64,000 bases of DNA, taken from assembly GCA_963931925.1 (NCBI GenBank), contig OZ007570.1, positions 72,357,921-72,421,920 on the forward strand, read 5' to 3'. The notes under the pieces were generated by a model that was not told the origin of the DNA, did no database searches, and worked only from the letters and a program-made list of their open reading frames with translations. The position numbers were made by a program, and so were the translations under genes. This stretch comes from Onchidella celtica (Eukaryota > Mollusca > Gastropoda > Systellommatophora > Onchidiidae). This document shows positions 46,201-57,196 of the stretch, piece by piece. Numbering within the stretch: position 1 is the stretch's first letter; each line of letters begins with the position of its first letter.

Positions 46201-47650
46201 CAGGCCGGTTACTTTGAAACGCATGGAAGCGCTACGTGCAGCCACAGTGCATGACCCTGAGCTCCAGCAGGAAGTTCTTCACAAGCTTCATGAAACTCAC
46301 CAAGGGCTGAACAAATGCAGGCAAAATGCACAGGCTACAGTGTGGTGGCCAGGGTTAGGCAAACAGTTCAAAGAACTCGTTAACTCATGCAAGGTGTGCA
46401 GAGAGGAACGACCAGCCCAGAAACAAGAGCCACTTCGTCCAACAGAGTTGCCGCAACGCCCATGGCAGCAACTAGGTGCAGACCTGTGTTCGCACCAGGG
46501 TAGAGACTATCTTGTGGTGGTGGATTACTATTCCAGATGGCTAGAAGTTCGCCAACTACACTCTACCACTGCCACCGCAGTCATCAACAAGTTTCGTCTA
46601 ATTTTCGCAACCCATGGTATCCCAGAGGTCATAATTTCTGACAATGGCCCTCAATTCAGCCGCCAGTTCAAAGACTTTGCAGAAAAGTACGACTTTGAAC
46701 ATCGCACAAGCAGCCCAGGGTTTCCGCAGGCAAACGGCGAGGCTGAGGCAGCAGTGAAAATCACGAAGAAGATCCTGAAGCAAGCAGACCCCGATCTGGC
46801 CTTGCTGAACTACCGCAACACACCCCACTCCAGTACGGGTGTGAGCCCAGCAGTCGCCTTGATGGGAAAGTCACTTAGAACCAAGACTCCGACGCTTCCA
46901 GGGAATCTTTTGCCGCATGCTCCAGATGACAGCTACATCCGAAAGAAAGACGCAGAGACAAAGGAAACCTACAGGCAGAACTACAACAGGCGTCACGGTG
47001 CTACAGCCTTATCACCGCTAAAACCCGGAGATGCCGTTCTACTTGGCTCCAGTCCGGGGGAAACACCCTGGAAAACCGACGGTTCTGTTGTCGCAGCAGA
47101 CGCCAGGAACCGAACCTATCTGGTAAATACACCAGGTGGAGTTCTTCGCCGCAACCGTCAACATCTTCAACAGGTGCCAACTCCAAAGAAGGCAGTCTTT
47201 GTACCCTTACCTGTTGAGCAAAGCCAGGCAGAGCCAGCTGATGATCCCATGGACCCCATGGATCAAACCAAGGACTTCACACATGACATGAACACCGATA
47301 CTAGACCTGTTACTCGTGCATCAAAAGGATATGTGGCTAAAGTGCCTGTTCGATATCGCCAGGATCATATTAAGCATAAATAAGCTTTTGGCTTTGATGG
47401 GTTGTTTATGCCCTTGCTCTGTAGAGTAAATATTATGCCTATTAAGTTGCTCTGTAGTGTAGAGGCGGTGGTGCCTTGCAGAGCGTTGCGCGAAGCAACA
47501 ATTATTGTTTGTGTATCTGTGAAAAGGAGGAGCCACAGAAACAGTGGAAGTTTTAAGTTTAAAGTCCTAATTGACATTTTAAGACATGTGAAAGAAATAA
47601 TTTGGACTGTTGATATGGAACTGAAAAGTTAAAAGTTCTAGTCACGGTTA
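43300..47650 (+). mobile_element. Mag-like Ty3/gypsy element 2
   Basis: A short LTR-like sequence (43300-43461, TGTAAC...AAACA, with AATAAA near 43406) is followed by TGGTGTCAGAAGTG, matching the 3' end of tRNA-Leu. Parts in order: gag (about 43590-44290), CCHC knuckles (about 44300-44410: CGKCGYKH, CRKCHRRNHFARMC), a protease-like KIDTGADISIM segment (about 44565), reverse transcriptase (45050-45420, with MDD), RNase H (about 45790-46130: TDHKPLV) and integrase (about 46270-46870: ISDNGPQF, ANGEAEAAVK). A C-terminal tail ends at 47383. This is the usual RT, RNase H, integrase order, unlike families A-C. Broken, with about four breaks. No matching 3' LTR was recognised before element C begins at about 47665. 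Confidence 0.85.
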
Positions 47651-47664
47651 AAGTAAATGATTAT

Positions 47665-48954
47665 TGTTACGAATTCAAGGAAGGGTGTGCCCTCGAGTGT
47701 TACAGATTTGGGGTATACTAATTTATGGAATTTAGGTGTTCGACTGCATTTAATAAAATATCGAGAGGTTTTAGAAATTACTCTGCCATACCATGCCACA
47801 TACACTAATAACAATTTCGAGTACGTTATATCAAGGACCTTGTAGGGCCACAAATTTATTACTTAAAGTCCTAACAATTTCGTCTATCTTACATATCAAA
47901 AAGACAACATCAGCAGCATCAATTGAAAATACTAAAATACATAACTAGAAGTCTCCTCTAGATTCTTAAAAGATTAGAAACTCTATATCATTCTGACTCA
48001 TTCACAGTTTACTTAGTAATTATTTATCTTCAGAAATATAGACTGCCTACTACCCCACAAATAATATTCTTATGTCTCAGACGACAATATTAACTCAGTT
48101 AATTACTTATAAAGGATCAAACCGTCAAGACACACTGACGTAGTTAAGATAGATCTAGATCTGTTCTCGGATGGGCTGGCAATCCCCAGCCTCATCCAGA
48201 CACCTCAATTACAATTTACAAATGTGTATATCAGTCACTCATTCTAGATCTTAATTGCAAGTAAAACTTTATGGTCTTGCATGCCTTTGGTAGCACTTCT
48301 ACTGGAAAATTAGGGTCAGATTCACATCATCTCGAATCATTGTGACGACACTTACGATTGGTTCCCTGAAACGATTTCAGGGAACTGGAGAAAATAGCTG
48401 TGGGTTATTTCATTGTCTATCCAGGACATAGACATGTCTTAACAGTCTGTTGGTTCTCTCTGGCTGAACCTTAGCCGACCGCCCTCGTAGCTGGAAAGAT
48501 CTACATGGAAGTGAACTAGCATAAAGATGTCTCCGCTTATCTTCTGCAGACCCAGCGAACTGCTCAAATTTGATTGGTGCATCCGCTTCAAGCTCAGCTC
48601 GCAGCGCCAATAGATTCTATTAATAGTAACAGACAAAGTTACTCAAGTATATCAAAACCGTTCGCAAAGTCTCTACACCCTAAACGTTTTATGTACGAAT
48701 TTATTCACTCCTTATTCGCCCCGTCTTTCCCTGTTAAAGTACACCCAAACCACGGGGTTGAAAACTGCATCGTCACTGTTAATTTATCCATTCGTTGTAT
48801 CTTGCCCCACCTTCTTTCCATCTCTAAGAAAAGCGTTACAAAAACAAACTGTCCACGGGAATAGTTCAAGGACGTTTGGACTGGCTAAAATCAATGATGC
48901 CATGTAATGAACAAAGCGTGACCTAGCACGGTAATTCAAATTCTAATCCTGACA
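47665..48954 (-). repeat. 3' LTR of element C
   Basis: Matches 55556-56826 closely from TTATGGAATTTAGGTGTTCG onward. The right edge CCTGACA at 48954 is firm because the polypurine tract follows. The left edge is less sure. Confidence 0.85.
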
Positions 48955-49631
48955 TATCCCCCACCCCAGTGAAAATTTTAAGAAAAATTTACACGATAGG
49001 ATCCAAGAAATCCCAAAGTTATTGTGGTAGGGGCTTAAGTAGTACTGTAGAAAAATGAGTCTTAAGCTTGAGAAGAAAAATCTAACTAAGAACGTGCATA
49101 CTGGATGGACAAAAAGCATACAATTATTGATGCCACGTTCTATAGAATTTATTCTATTTAAACATTCTTACTGCACACAATCAAAATTCTCAGAAACATC
49201 TATAATAATAATGAGTATATCACTGTATACTGCTGGGTTAAAGTATAACTATTATCAAATAATGAAGCCTTACTGAAGGAATAGGCTTATAATTATATAG
49301 TCAACACACACAATTGCTGCTTATATACACATTCACACACAATATATTGTTAATTAAAATACTGTGGTATCCAATGGCAGCAGTAGCTCTGGTAGCTTGG
49401 TTTGCCATGTCTCTATCTCATTGACCCGCTGACAAGGGCGTCAGGTTTGCCAGAAGTTCAGGTCACAGTCAGGAATGACGCTGGTGGAAAAAGGATATTC
49501 ACAAAAAAGGATTGTACAAGTGGTTCATAAAGTAATGAACAAGATAAATCTGAATCCATCCACCGTCTAGAATTGAGGGGGACAAGCACTATCCAACCCC
49601 AATACAAGACACAACACTCTTTAATAGGAAA

Positions 49632-52600
49632 TTAAATGAGACGTGACAAAATATCTGCTTGGGAATTGTCACCGCCCGGGATAGACCGGATAACAAACCG
49701 GTATTCCTGGAGTGCAAGACTCCACCTCGTTAATCGAGCATTTTTAGCCCTGTTAGTCTTTAAGAATAACAACGGACGATGGTCCGTTTCAATTATAAAC
49801 TCGGACATAAGTAGATATCGCGAAAATGCGTTTACAGCAAAAATGATAGCGAGGCACTCTCGCTCGATAATTGCATAGCGGCATTCCCTATCTAGCAACT
49901 TGCGGCTGGCGTATAGACATGGCCGCAAGGTATCGTCTCGTTCCTGTAATAACACAGCTCCCAATCCCTTGTCCGACGCATCAGTGCGGACAATGAATAT
50001 TTGGTTTATGTCTGGCAGTATGAGAATGGGGGAGGTGGAAAACAGTTGTTGAAAGGTACGAAGTGTATCAGCACATTCGGTTGTCCATTTCACTTTATTA
50101 GGAAAATTCTTTCTTGTGAGGTCCGATAACGGAGCTGTAAGCGAAGAAAAATTTGGAATGAATTTCCTATAATAGTTAAGAAAGCCCAATAAACTACGAA
50201 CTTCTTTCTTAGTTCGAGGAGGTTGGAGCTTTAAGATGGTAGTTATCTTCTTGTCATCTGGAGTCTGAACGCCGTGGGCAATTGTATGGCCCAGAAAATT
50301 AATTTCATTATATCCTAAAAACACCTTACTGGGTTTCGCCGTAAGGCCAGCTCGACGAAGAGCAATAAAAACTTGTCGTAGGGCTGCGAGGTGTCCCGAC
50401 CAATCGGTTTCATAAATACAAATGTCGTCAAAATACGACAATACGGAATTCATACCCTGGAGCAATATTGTCATCATACTGGCGAAAGTAGTAGGGGCTG
50501 TAACTAACCCGAAAGGCATATAGCGCCACTGCATAAGACCCAACGGAGTCTGAAAAGCGTTATATTGCTTGCTATTCTCATGAAGCGGAATTTGCCAATA
50601 ACCTTTAGAAAGATCAATTTTAGAAAAAATTGTTGCCCTCGCTAACTGAGCAAAAAGATTCTCCTGGTTGGGAATCGGTTCAGCGTCATATATCGTAATC
50701 TCATTAAGTTTACGATAATCAATACAAAAACGCACGGTATCATCTTTTTTTTTCACTAAGACGATGGGTGAGTTATATGGGCTCGTCGATCGCTCTATCA
50801 CTCCCAGGTGAAACATGTTACGTACCTCGGTTATTATAGTCTCCTGTGCGTGCAGCGGACGCGGATATGGTTTAACAAAGACGGGTATATCCGTCTTTAA
50901 TCTTATAACATGCTGTACCAAAGAAGTATTACCTGGTAGATCAGTAAAGACTGTAGTAAACTCGTTACGCAAATCTCTTAAATCTTGTCTTTGGGATTCA
51001 GATAAATCTGGATTTATATTCACATCCGAAGTGTTTTCAGAAGATCGAAGTGCGGGGATTGAATTCTCAATCTTAATAGGATCATCATCGTCAACTGAAA
51101 CCAAGGCCGCATTGGCCTGTGCAACCACATTTCGGCGATTATTCTGCCGATTATCATCGTCGGACAGGTACTGCTTTAACATATTTATATGGAAGACTTT
51201 GTCCTGTCCTCGAATCTTGATAAGATAATTTACTCGAGAAAGTCTCTTTAGAACTTTAAAAGGTCCCTTCCATGTAAGAAGGAGTTTATTTTTCGTTTCC
51301 GGAAGGAGAACAAGAGTTTGGTCTCCGACGGCCAAGGTTCGCAATCGGCTACCTTGATCACGATATTGTTTATAAAGACTAGCATGCGCAGCTGAAGATT
51401 TTTGTGCGAGATGACATGCGTTAAGAATTCGATGGCGCAAGTCCACAACATATTGATATGCAGACCGCGTATCGTTGTCGTCGGTGTCTGATCCGGCGAA
51501 TAAATCATGAAGTATGGCCATTGGACCACGGGGCTTACGACCATACAATAATTCGAAGGGGGAAAAACCCGTCGATGCGTTCGGAAGTTCTCGGTATGCA
51601 AAAAGAATAGCGGGGAGTTGTCGATCCCAATCACTCGGTTTGTCGGCCGAAACTCGCGCAAGCATACTTTTCATGGTAGCATTCCACCGTTCACAGCAGC
51701 CATTAGACTGTGGGTGGTATGGAGATGTCAATCTTTGTTTAATCCCGACTAACTCCAAGACTTTCTTAAAAAGCTCAGAGGTAAACTGTGGACCTCTGTC
51801 CGATAAAATTTCAACCGGAAACCCAAGACGCGAAAAAATAGTAATAAGGGATTCAGCGACATGATCAGCTGAAATGTCTTTTAGCGGAATGGCCTCTGGC
51901 CAACGGGTTGCGTAGTCAATGACAGAAAGTATAAAACGATGTCCTCTGTCTGACTTGTGTAGAGGACCAACTATATCTACGGCAACGCGCTCAAATGGTC
52001 TGGAGACCATTGGCATCTCCTGCAGAGGAGCTCGCGATGCTCTTCCTTTAGGAGTACGTCTCTGACATACGTCACATGTTGATACGAACCGGTTTACATC
52101 TGCGTAAATACTGGGCCAAAAAAATTGCGATAGTATTCGAGACTTAGTTCTGGCCTTTCCCTGGTGACCCGCCAAGGAAGTGTCATGCGCGAGACGAATA
52201 ATGTCGCGACGAAAAGATCTCGGTACTACAAGCTGCATAATGGCCTCTCGCTTATTCCGAAAATTACGATATAATAAGTCATCTTTAATAAGAAACTTAG
52301 AGGTATCCGGTGCGGTAGGATCAACCTTAGCAAACAAATGTTTCAACGTGGGATCTGAATGTTGCTCATCATGAAATGCACTAGACGTTATGTTCACTTC
52401 AATAGTAGGATTACTCAATGGACTGTCTGCTCGTCGACTCGATTGTAGGCGTGTTGTCGCACAAGCAACACTCTCATCCTCAGTCCAAATTTCCAAGTTA
52501 CCGATAGGAAACTTATTTACTTGAGGTACATTCCCTATGATTATATCAGCCACTGGATTAGGCAGTACACATGCAGTAACAATACCTGTGAGAAAAGGTG

Positions 52601-54146
52601 TATCAATATAAACTTCTGCAAGACGGAATCGCTCTACAGATCCGCCAAAAGTAATACAAGTTGCCTCTTTATCCAAAAATTGTGTTGGACGGACTAGTGA
52701 CTGTCGAACGCCGATAGTCGTGCATCCGGAGTCACGTAGAACAGAAGCGCGAATCGCGTTCACGCGGCCCTGGTAAAATGTTAATTCACCCAGTTCATGT
52801 AGGGCGGACATGACTGGAATAGTCTTTGATTGCGATGAAGATTTAGAATGACCGTCATTCTCATAAGGTGTAGATTTAACCGAGCAGGCATTTGCCGATT
52901 CCATTTTCGCGTTACAAAATCTTTGTATGTGGCCTACCCTATTACACCTAAAACATAAAGTACGATTAGGATCGTTTCCACGATAAGGAAGACTCTGTGG
53001 TCTATTATAATTATGAGTATCATCAAAATGCACTCGTCGCGGCGGTCCCTGAGGCCGGTTATATTGTTGGCCTGGATAGTTGCCACGATAATATGGGCGA
53101 GGCTCGTAAAAAGAATAACTCTGGTATCCTCGACGCGGGGATACATTACCTCGATTCGGGAAATCTCTCTGTCTAAAAAAAGGCGGCTCTGATTGAGAGC
53201 GCAGATTTGGGGCCTGACGACGAGTCGGCCTTGAACGATCGTGTCCGGTTGGCGCTCCTTTGCCTACGTTGGCATAACACGGTGTTGTAGTTGAAGGCTT
53301 TGCCAAAGGACGATTTGGGTGGGCGGACGCATAACGTTCCGCGCACGATGTGATTTCTTCAGAGGATGTCGGTGCCCTCTCTTTAAGGTGGGCAACTAAA
53401 TCGGAATGACATGCCGTATAGATTTGGTCCTTTAAGACCAAATCGTAAAGTTGGGAATAGTTTCCGGTAGTTACGTTCGCGAGCTCAATCCAGCGATCTA
53501 AATAATGTTTCAGCCGATTCACATAAGTTGAGAAATTTTCAGATGGCTCAGGTTTACATGAGCGAAATCTTTGATGAAAGCCATCCTCGGTATGCTGGAA
53601 TCGCTTAAGCAGTGCTGTTTTAAGCTTGTCATAATCATTGGCATCCTCTACTTTGAGGCTATGAAATACTTCTAAAGCCTTACCTGTTAATAAATTGGAC
53701 AGGCATGAACTGTACATCGCCTGCTGCCATCCGACGCATTTAGCGTGTAGCTCGAACCGATGTAAATATGCGTCGATCCGGTCGAGTTTTTCATTAAATG
53801 TCGGCAGTTTTGGTTTCTTAGCATAAGTATTGCTGGCAGTAGTGGGTGTTACAAGCGATTGTTGCTCTAACTTTTTCATTGCAAGTTCATGCTCTCTTTC
53901 CTTCTCTCTCTCTCTTTCTTTTTCTCTTTCTCTTTCTTCTTTTTCTCTCTCTCTTGCTTCTTTTTCTCTTTCTCTTTCTCTTTCCTTTTCTCTTTCTACT
54001 TCTTTTTCTCTTTCTCTTTCTCTTGCTTCTTTTCGATCCTCGCGCTCTCGGTCTTGCTGTACTTGTCGTTCGCACCACGCGGCGCGTTCTTCTTCTGGTA
54101 TGCCCAGAACTTTGGCAGATTCAAAGTATTTAAGAAAATCAGCCAT
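49632..54146 (-). CDS. gag-pol polyprotein of element C, 1504 residues
   Basis: One open frame from the ATG at 54146. Approximate residue positions: a charged coiled coil made almost only of E, K and R (30-95), capsid-like gag (115-330), a CCHC knuckle CFRCNRVGHIQRFC (about 395-410), a protease-like LRDSGCTTIGV segment (about 470) and an integrase HHCC module (about 645-700). The integrase core has the D, D and E blocks VAVDIVGP, ILSDRGPQF and CCERWNATMKS (about 730-860). A GPY/F-like segment WKGPFKVLKRL (about 960), reverse transcriptase with SYFDDI (about 1080-1270) and RNase H with TDASDKG and TDHRPLL (about 1385-1500) follow. Gag and pol are fused in one frame, so no frameshift or stop read-through is needed to make Pol. 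Integrase before RT is the Gmr1-clade order. All key motifs look present, which suggests recent activity of the family. Confidence 0.95.
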   Translation of the reverse strand: MADFLKYFESAKVLGIPEEERAAWCERQVQQDREREDRKEAREREREKEVEREKEREREREKEAREREKEEREREKEREREKEREHELAMKKLEQQSLVTPTTASNTYAKKPKLPTFNEKLDRIDAYLHRFELHAKCVGWQQAMYSSCLSNLLTGKALEVFHSLKVEDANDYDKLKTALLKRFQHTEDGFHQRFRSCKPEPSENFSTYVNRLKHYLDRWIELANVTTGNYSQLYDLVLKDQIYTACHSDLVAHLKERAPTSSEEITSCAERYASAHPNRPLAKPSTTTPCYANVGKGAPTGHDRSRPTRRQAPNLRSQSEPPFFRQRDFPNRGNVSPRRGYQSYSFYEPRPYYRGNYPGQQYNRPQGPPRRVHFDDTHNYNRPQSLPYRGNDPNRTLCFRCNRVGHIQRFCNAKMESANACSVKSTPYENDGHSKSSSQSKTIPVMSALHELGELTFYQGRVNAIRASVLRDSGCTTIGVRQSLVRPTQFLDKEATCITFGGSVERFRLAEVYIDTPFLTGIVTACVLPNPVADIIIGNVPQVNKFPIGNLEIWTEDESVACATTRLQSSRRADSPLSNPTIEVNITSSAFHDEQHSDPTLKHLFAKVDPTAPDTSKFLIKDDLLYRNFRNKREAIMQLVVPRSFRRDIIRLAHDTSLAGHQGKARTKSRILSQFFWPSIYADVNRFVSTCDVCQRRTPKGRASRAPLQEMPMVSRPFERVAVDIVGPLHKSDRGHRFILSVIDYATRWPEAIPLKDISADHVAESLITIFSRLGFPVEILSDRGPQFTSELFKKVLELVGIKQRLTSPYHPQSNGCCERWNATMKSMLARVSADKPSDWDRQLPAILFAYRELPNASTGFSPFELLYGRKPRGPMAILHDLFAGSDTDDNDTRSAYQYVVDLRHRILNACHLAQKSSAAHASLYKQYRDQGSRLRTLAVGDQTLVLLPETKNKLLLTWKGPFKVLKRLSRVNYLIKIRGQDKVFHINMLKQYLSDDDNRQNNRRNVVAQANAALVSVDDDDPIKIENSIPALRSSENTSDVNINPDLSESQRQDLRDLRNEFTTVFTDLPGNTSLVQHVIRLKTDIPVFVKPYPRPLHAQETIITEVRNMFHLGVIERSTSPYNSPIVLVKKKDDTVRFCIDYRKLNEITIYDAEPIPNQENLFAQLARATIFSKIDLSKGYWQIPLHENSKQYNAFQTPLGLMQWRYMPFGLVTAPTTFASMMTILLQGMNSVLSYFDDICIYETDWSGHLAALRQVFIALRRAGLTAKPSKVFLGYNEINFLGHTIAHGVQTPDDKKITTILKLQPPRTKKEVRSLLGFLNYYRKFIPNFSSLTAPLSDLTRKNFPNKVKWTTECADTLRTFQQLFSTSPILILPDINQIFIVRTDASDKGLGAVLLQERDDTLRPCLYASRKLLDRECRYAIIERECLAIIFAVNAFSRYLLMSEFIIETDHRPLLFLKTNRAKNARLTRWSLALQEYRFVIRSIPGGDNSQADILSRLI

Positions 54147-55555
54147 GATATGTTAAAGTCTGTAAATAGTAAGTATTTACCTACTATTAAGGGATATCGC
54201 GGAATCAACTATATTATATGAACAGTTATTGACTGTTAATATTAATTCAGTGTCTTACGTTAGCACTGCTTCGCGAAAAGAACGTTCTATCTCTCTCTGT
54301 AAATTAAAGGCAGTATCACTTAAACTGCAAAAACTTTATCTCTCTCTCTCTCTCTGAATATGAATTCTAGTAAGGCAGTGCCGTCTATCCGTTGCTCCCA
54401 CTGCAATAAAATATATATATCGCCTTTAATGCGATAAATTAATGTCTTGAGTGATCACTCTCAAAATTTATGTCTCTCTCAACGCGACGAACCAGTGTCC
54501 TCTGTTATCACTGTCAAAATTGAATCGCTCTCTCAATGCGATGAATCAAAAATATATCTCTCTCTCAACACGACAAATTTGAAATATCTCTCTCTTCTCA
54601 AAACGCGGACACGCAGTGTCTTCTGTTACCACTGCAAAATTATTCTCTCTAGATCTATCTTCAACGTGAAATTGTCACGTGAACCAAAATTTATTATATC
54701 TCTCTCTCTCATATGTCAATACCAGATTACAATTCAACGTGGTTTTAGCACGTGAAACACCTCAGGCATATATCATATATTGTAAACATATCAATGTTAG
54801 TATAGTAGTTCAAAGTTTATAAGGAAGCAAAAAGAAATACAATAAACAGGACGTATACTGACAAGTAAAACGAACGATAACAGATCCTACAAGTCCTAAC
54901 TTATATTACAGATAGTTTAAGAAAAAGACAGGAGAGACATCTTCCTAAAGAAAAGTGAGGAAGTAAGAAAAACGCAACAATCTATACGAATAATGGATCC
55001 CTAATAGAACTATTCACAGTGAAGCAAATCCCCCCGAGTTATTATAAATAGCCACCAAGGCACTCCAATATCCTTCGTAATGGCAAAGAAGATATGCTAA
55101 ACTATGACCCCAACCAACCTACCGCACTTAAACTAAACATATAGTAAAAAGTAAAATGGCCTGGAAAACACACACAGAGCGGAAAGTACGTCGCCCTCCT
55201 CAAGACTGTTAGATAGATGATTCACTTAACTTTGTTTTTGAGGAATTCAGATGGTATGTATCCCTAATCCACAGCTCCAAGCCCAAAAAACTGTATTTCC
55301 GTCTGAGGTAGATCTGTACGGTGAAAGGGTTCCCTCGCCGGTGTCCACGGGTCAATGGGATGTTGAGTTCACCATATGAAATTGAAACACAATGTTAAAT
55401 TAGTAGAAATTGTCTAAAATCGATAATAAAAAGACCTGAAAACATAATATTACAGGAGTACAATATTAAATGATGGAATAAAAAATACAATAGGTTTTAA
55501 AATAATCTAACTATGGCATGGCGTTATTAAAGTTCTTTTAAGGGTCCCTCTCCAG
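54147..55555 (-). other. leader of element C with stem-loops
   Basis: A 1.4-kb non-coding leader. It has three inverted repeats with 11-nt loops: CAGTG/CACTG at 54248-54268 and 54493-54513, and GCAGTG/CACTGC at 54614-54636. Many short TCTCTCTC tracts separate them. The conserved ACATCTTCCT...GAGGAAG motif is at about 54935-54962, and the primer-binding region is at 55543-55555. The order of motifs relative to the LTR matches that in element D. Confidence 0.75.
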
Positions 55556-56826
55556 TGTTACGATTTGGGGTATGCCCTCAAATGTTACGGGGTGGTAAAT
55601 TATGGAATTTAGGTGTTCGACTGCATTTAATAAATATCGAGAGGTTTTACAAAATTACTCTGCCATACCATGCCACATACACTAATAACAATTTCGAGTA
55701 AGTTATATCCAGGACCTTGTAGGGCCACAAATTTATTACTTAAAATTCCTAACAATTTCGTCTATCTTACATATTAAAAAGACAACATCAGCAGCATCAA
55801 ATGAAAATACTATAATACATAACTAGAAGTCTCCTCTAGATTCTTAAAAGATTAGAAAATCCATATCATTCTGACTCATTCACAGTTTACTTAGTAATTA
55901 TTTATCTTCAGAAATATAGTCTGCCTACTATCTCACAAATAATATTCTTATGTCTCAGACGACAATGTTAACTCGGGTTAATAGCTTATAAAGGATCAAA
56001 CCGTCAAGACACACTGACGTAGTTAAGATAGATCTAGATCTGCTCTAGGATGGGCTGGCAATCCCCAGCCTCATCCAGACACATCAATTACAATTTACAA
56101 ATGTGTATACCAGTCACTCAGTCTAGATCTTAATTGCAAGTAAAAACATTATAGTCTTGCATCCTTTGGTAGTACTTCTACTGGAAAAGTAGGGTCAGAT
56201 TCACGTCATCGCCGACGCACTGTCTCGAAACTTACGATTGGTTCCCTGAAACGATATCAGGGAACTGGAGAAAATAGCTGTGGGTAATTTCATTGTCTAT
56301 CAAGGACATAGACATGTCTTTAACAGTCTCATGATTCTCTCAGGCCGAAGCTTAAGCCGACGCCCTCGCAGGTGGAAATGTCTGCATGGAGTGCAGTAAA
56401 CCCAAAGATGGCTTCGCTTATATCTTCTGCAGCCCCAGCCAACTGCTCAAATTTGATTGGTGCATCCATTTCGAGCTCAGCTCGCAGTCTATTAATAGTA
56501 ACAGACAAAGTTAAATTACTATGTCAAAAGCTTTCGCAAAGTCTCTCCACCCTCTACGTTTTATGTACGAATTTATTCACTCCTTATTCGCCCCGTCTTT
56601 CCTTGCTAAAGTACACCCAAACCACGGGGTCGAAAACTGCACCGTCACTGTTAATTTATCCATTCGTTCTATCTTGCCCCACTTTCTTTCCATCTCTACG
56701 AAAAAGCGTTACAAAACAAACTGTCCACGGGAATAGTTCAAGGACGTCTGCACTGGCTAAAATCAATGATGCCATGAAATAAACAAAGCGTGACCCAGCA
56801 CGGCAATTCAAATCCTAACCCTGACA
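55556..56826 (-). repeat. 5' LTR of element C
   Basis: 1271 bp. The left edge is fixed by the primer-binding-type sequence, and the right edge CCTGACA by homology to the other LTR. Confidence 0.9.
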
Positions 56827-57193
56827 ACGGCCTTGCACTAAGACAGACAAGGTCGTCTTCTAAATAGGTTAATAACAATTAAAATCCAAAATCTTACTAA
56901 CTTGACTCAGCACAATTCGTGCTTTCACGAACTACTGAATGTCAAAATCAATTACAACCACCTCACACCCTCTAAGAATGCTATTACTCCCGAACTGGAG
57001 ATATTCTGCCATCCCTAGTTTACCTACACATATTCCTTAACCATTTGCAAGGAAAAAAGATGTTTCAAAACACACTGTTCACGAGAACAGCTCAAGGACA
57101 AATTACGCTGGATCTAATCAACAACATCGTAAAAAATTAACTCATGCACTCGTGACCTAGCACGGCATTTATGAACTTAATCTGTTCTTGACA
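56827..57193 (-). mobile_element. partial LTR of another related family
   Basis: The sequence ends ...TTAATCTGTTCTTGACA at 57193, which on the minus strand reads TGTCAAGAACAGATTAA, like the start of family D LTRs. The rest resembles the LTR ends of family C only loosely (GTGACC[TC]AGCACGGCA). It abuts element C on its left and a Harbinger exon on its right. Only about 370 bp is present. Confidence 0.6.
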
Positions 57194-57196
57194 GCA

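Larger units (their letters stand above)
47665..56826 (-). mobile_element. LTR element C (Gmr1-like Ty3 type), looks whole
   Basis: LTRs at about 47665-48954 and 55556-56826 (roughly 1290 and 1271 bp, TGTTAC...CCTGACA) flank an internal region with one uninterrupted gag-pol frame. The LTRs differ at scattered positions and by small length changes, more so at their left ends, so the insertion is older than element B. The polypurine tract GGGGTGGGGGAT lies beside the left LTR. The primer-binding-type sequence TGGAGAGGGACCC is one base from the right LTR. I could not find a target duplication (ATTAT on the left against ACGGC on the right), and the left LTR edge has an alternative at about 47698. 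Confidence 0.9.

Noticed and set aside
53830-54221. Leucine/serine/phenylalanine-rich plus-strand frames opposite the gag start of element C
   Set aside because: These are antisense readings of the E/K/R-rich coiled-coil region.
56372-56782. 136-codon plus-strand frame and the similar one at 48574
   Set aside because: Both are within the element C LTRs and without recognisable content.
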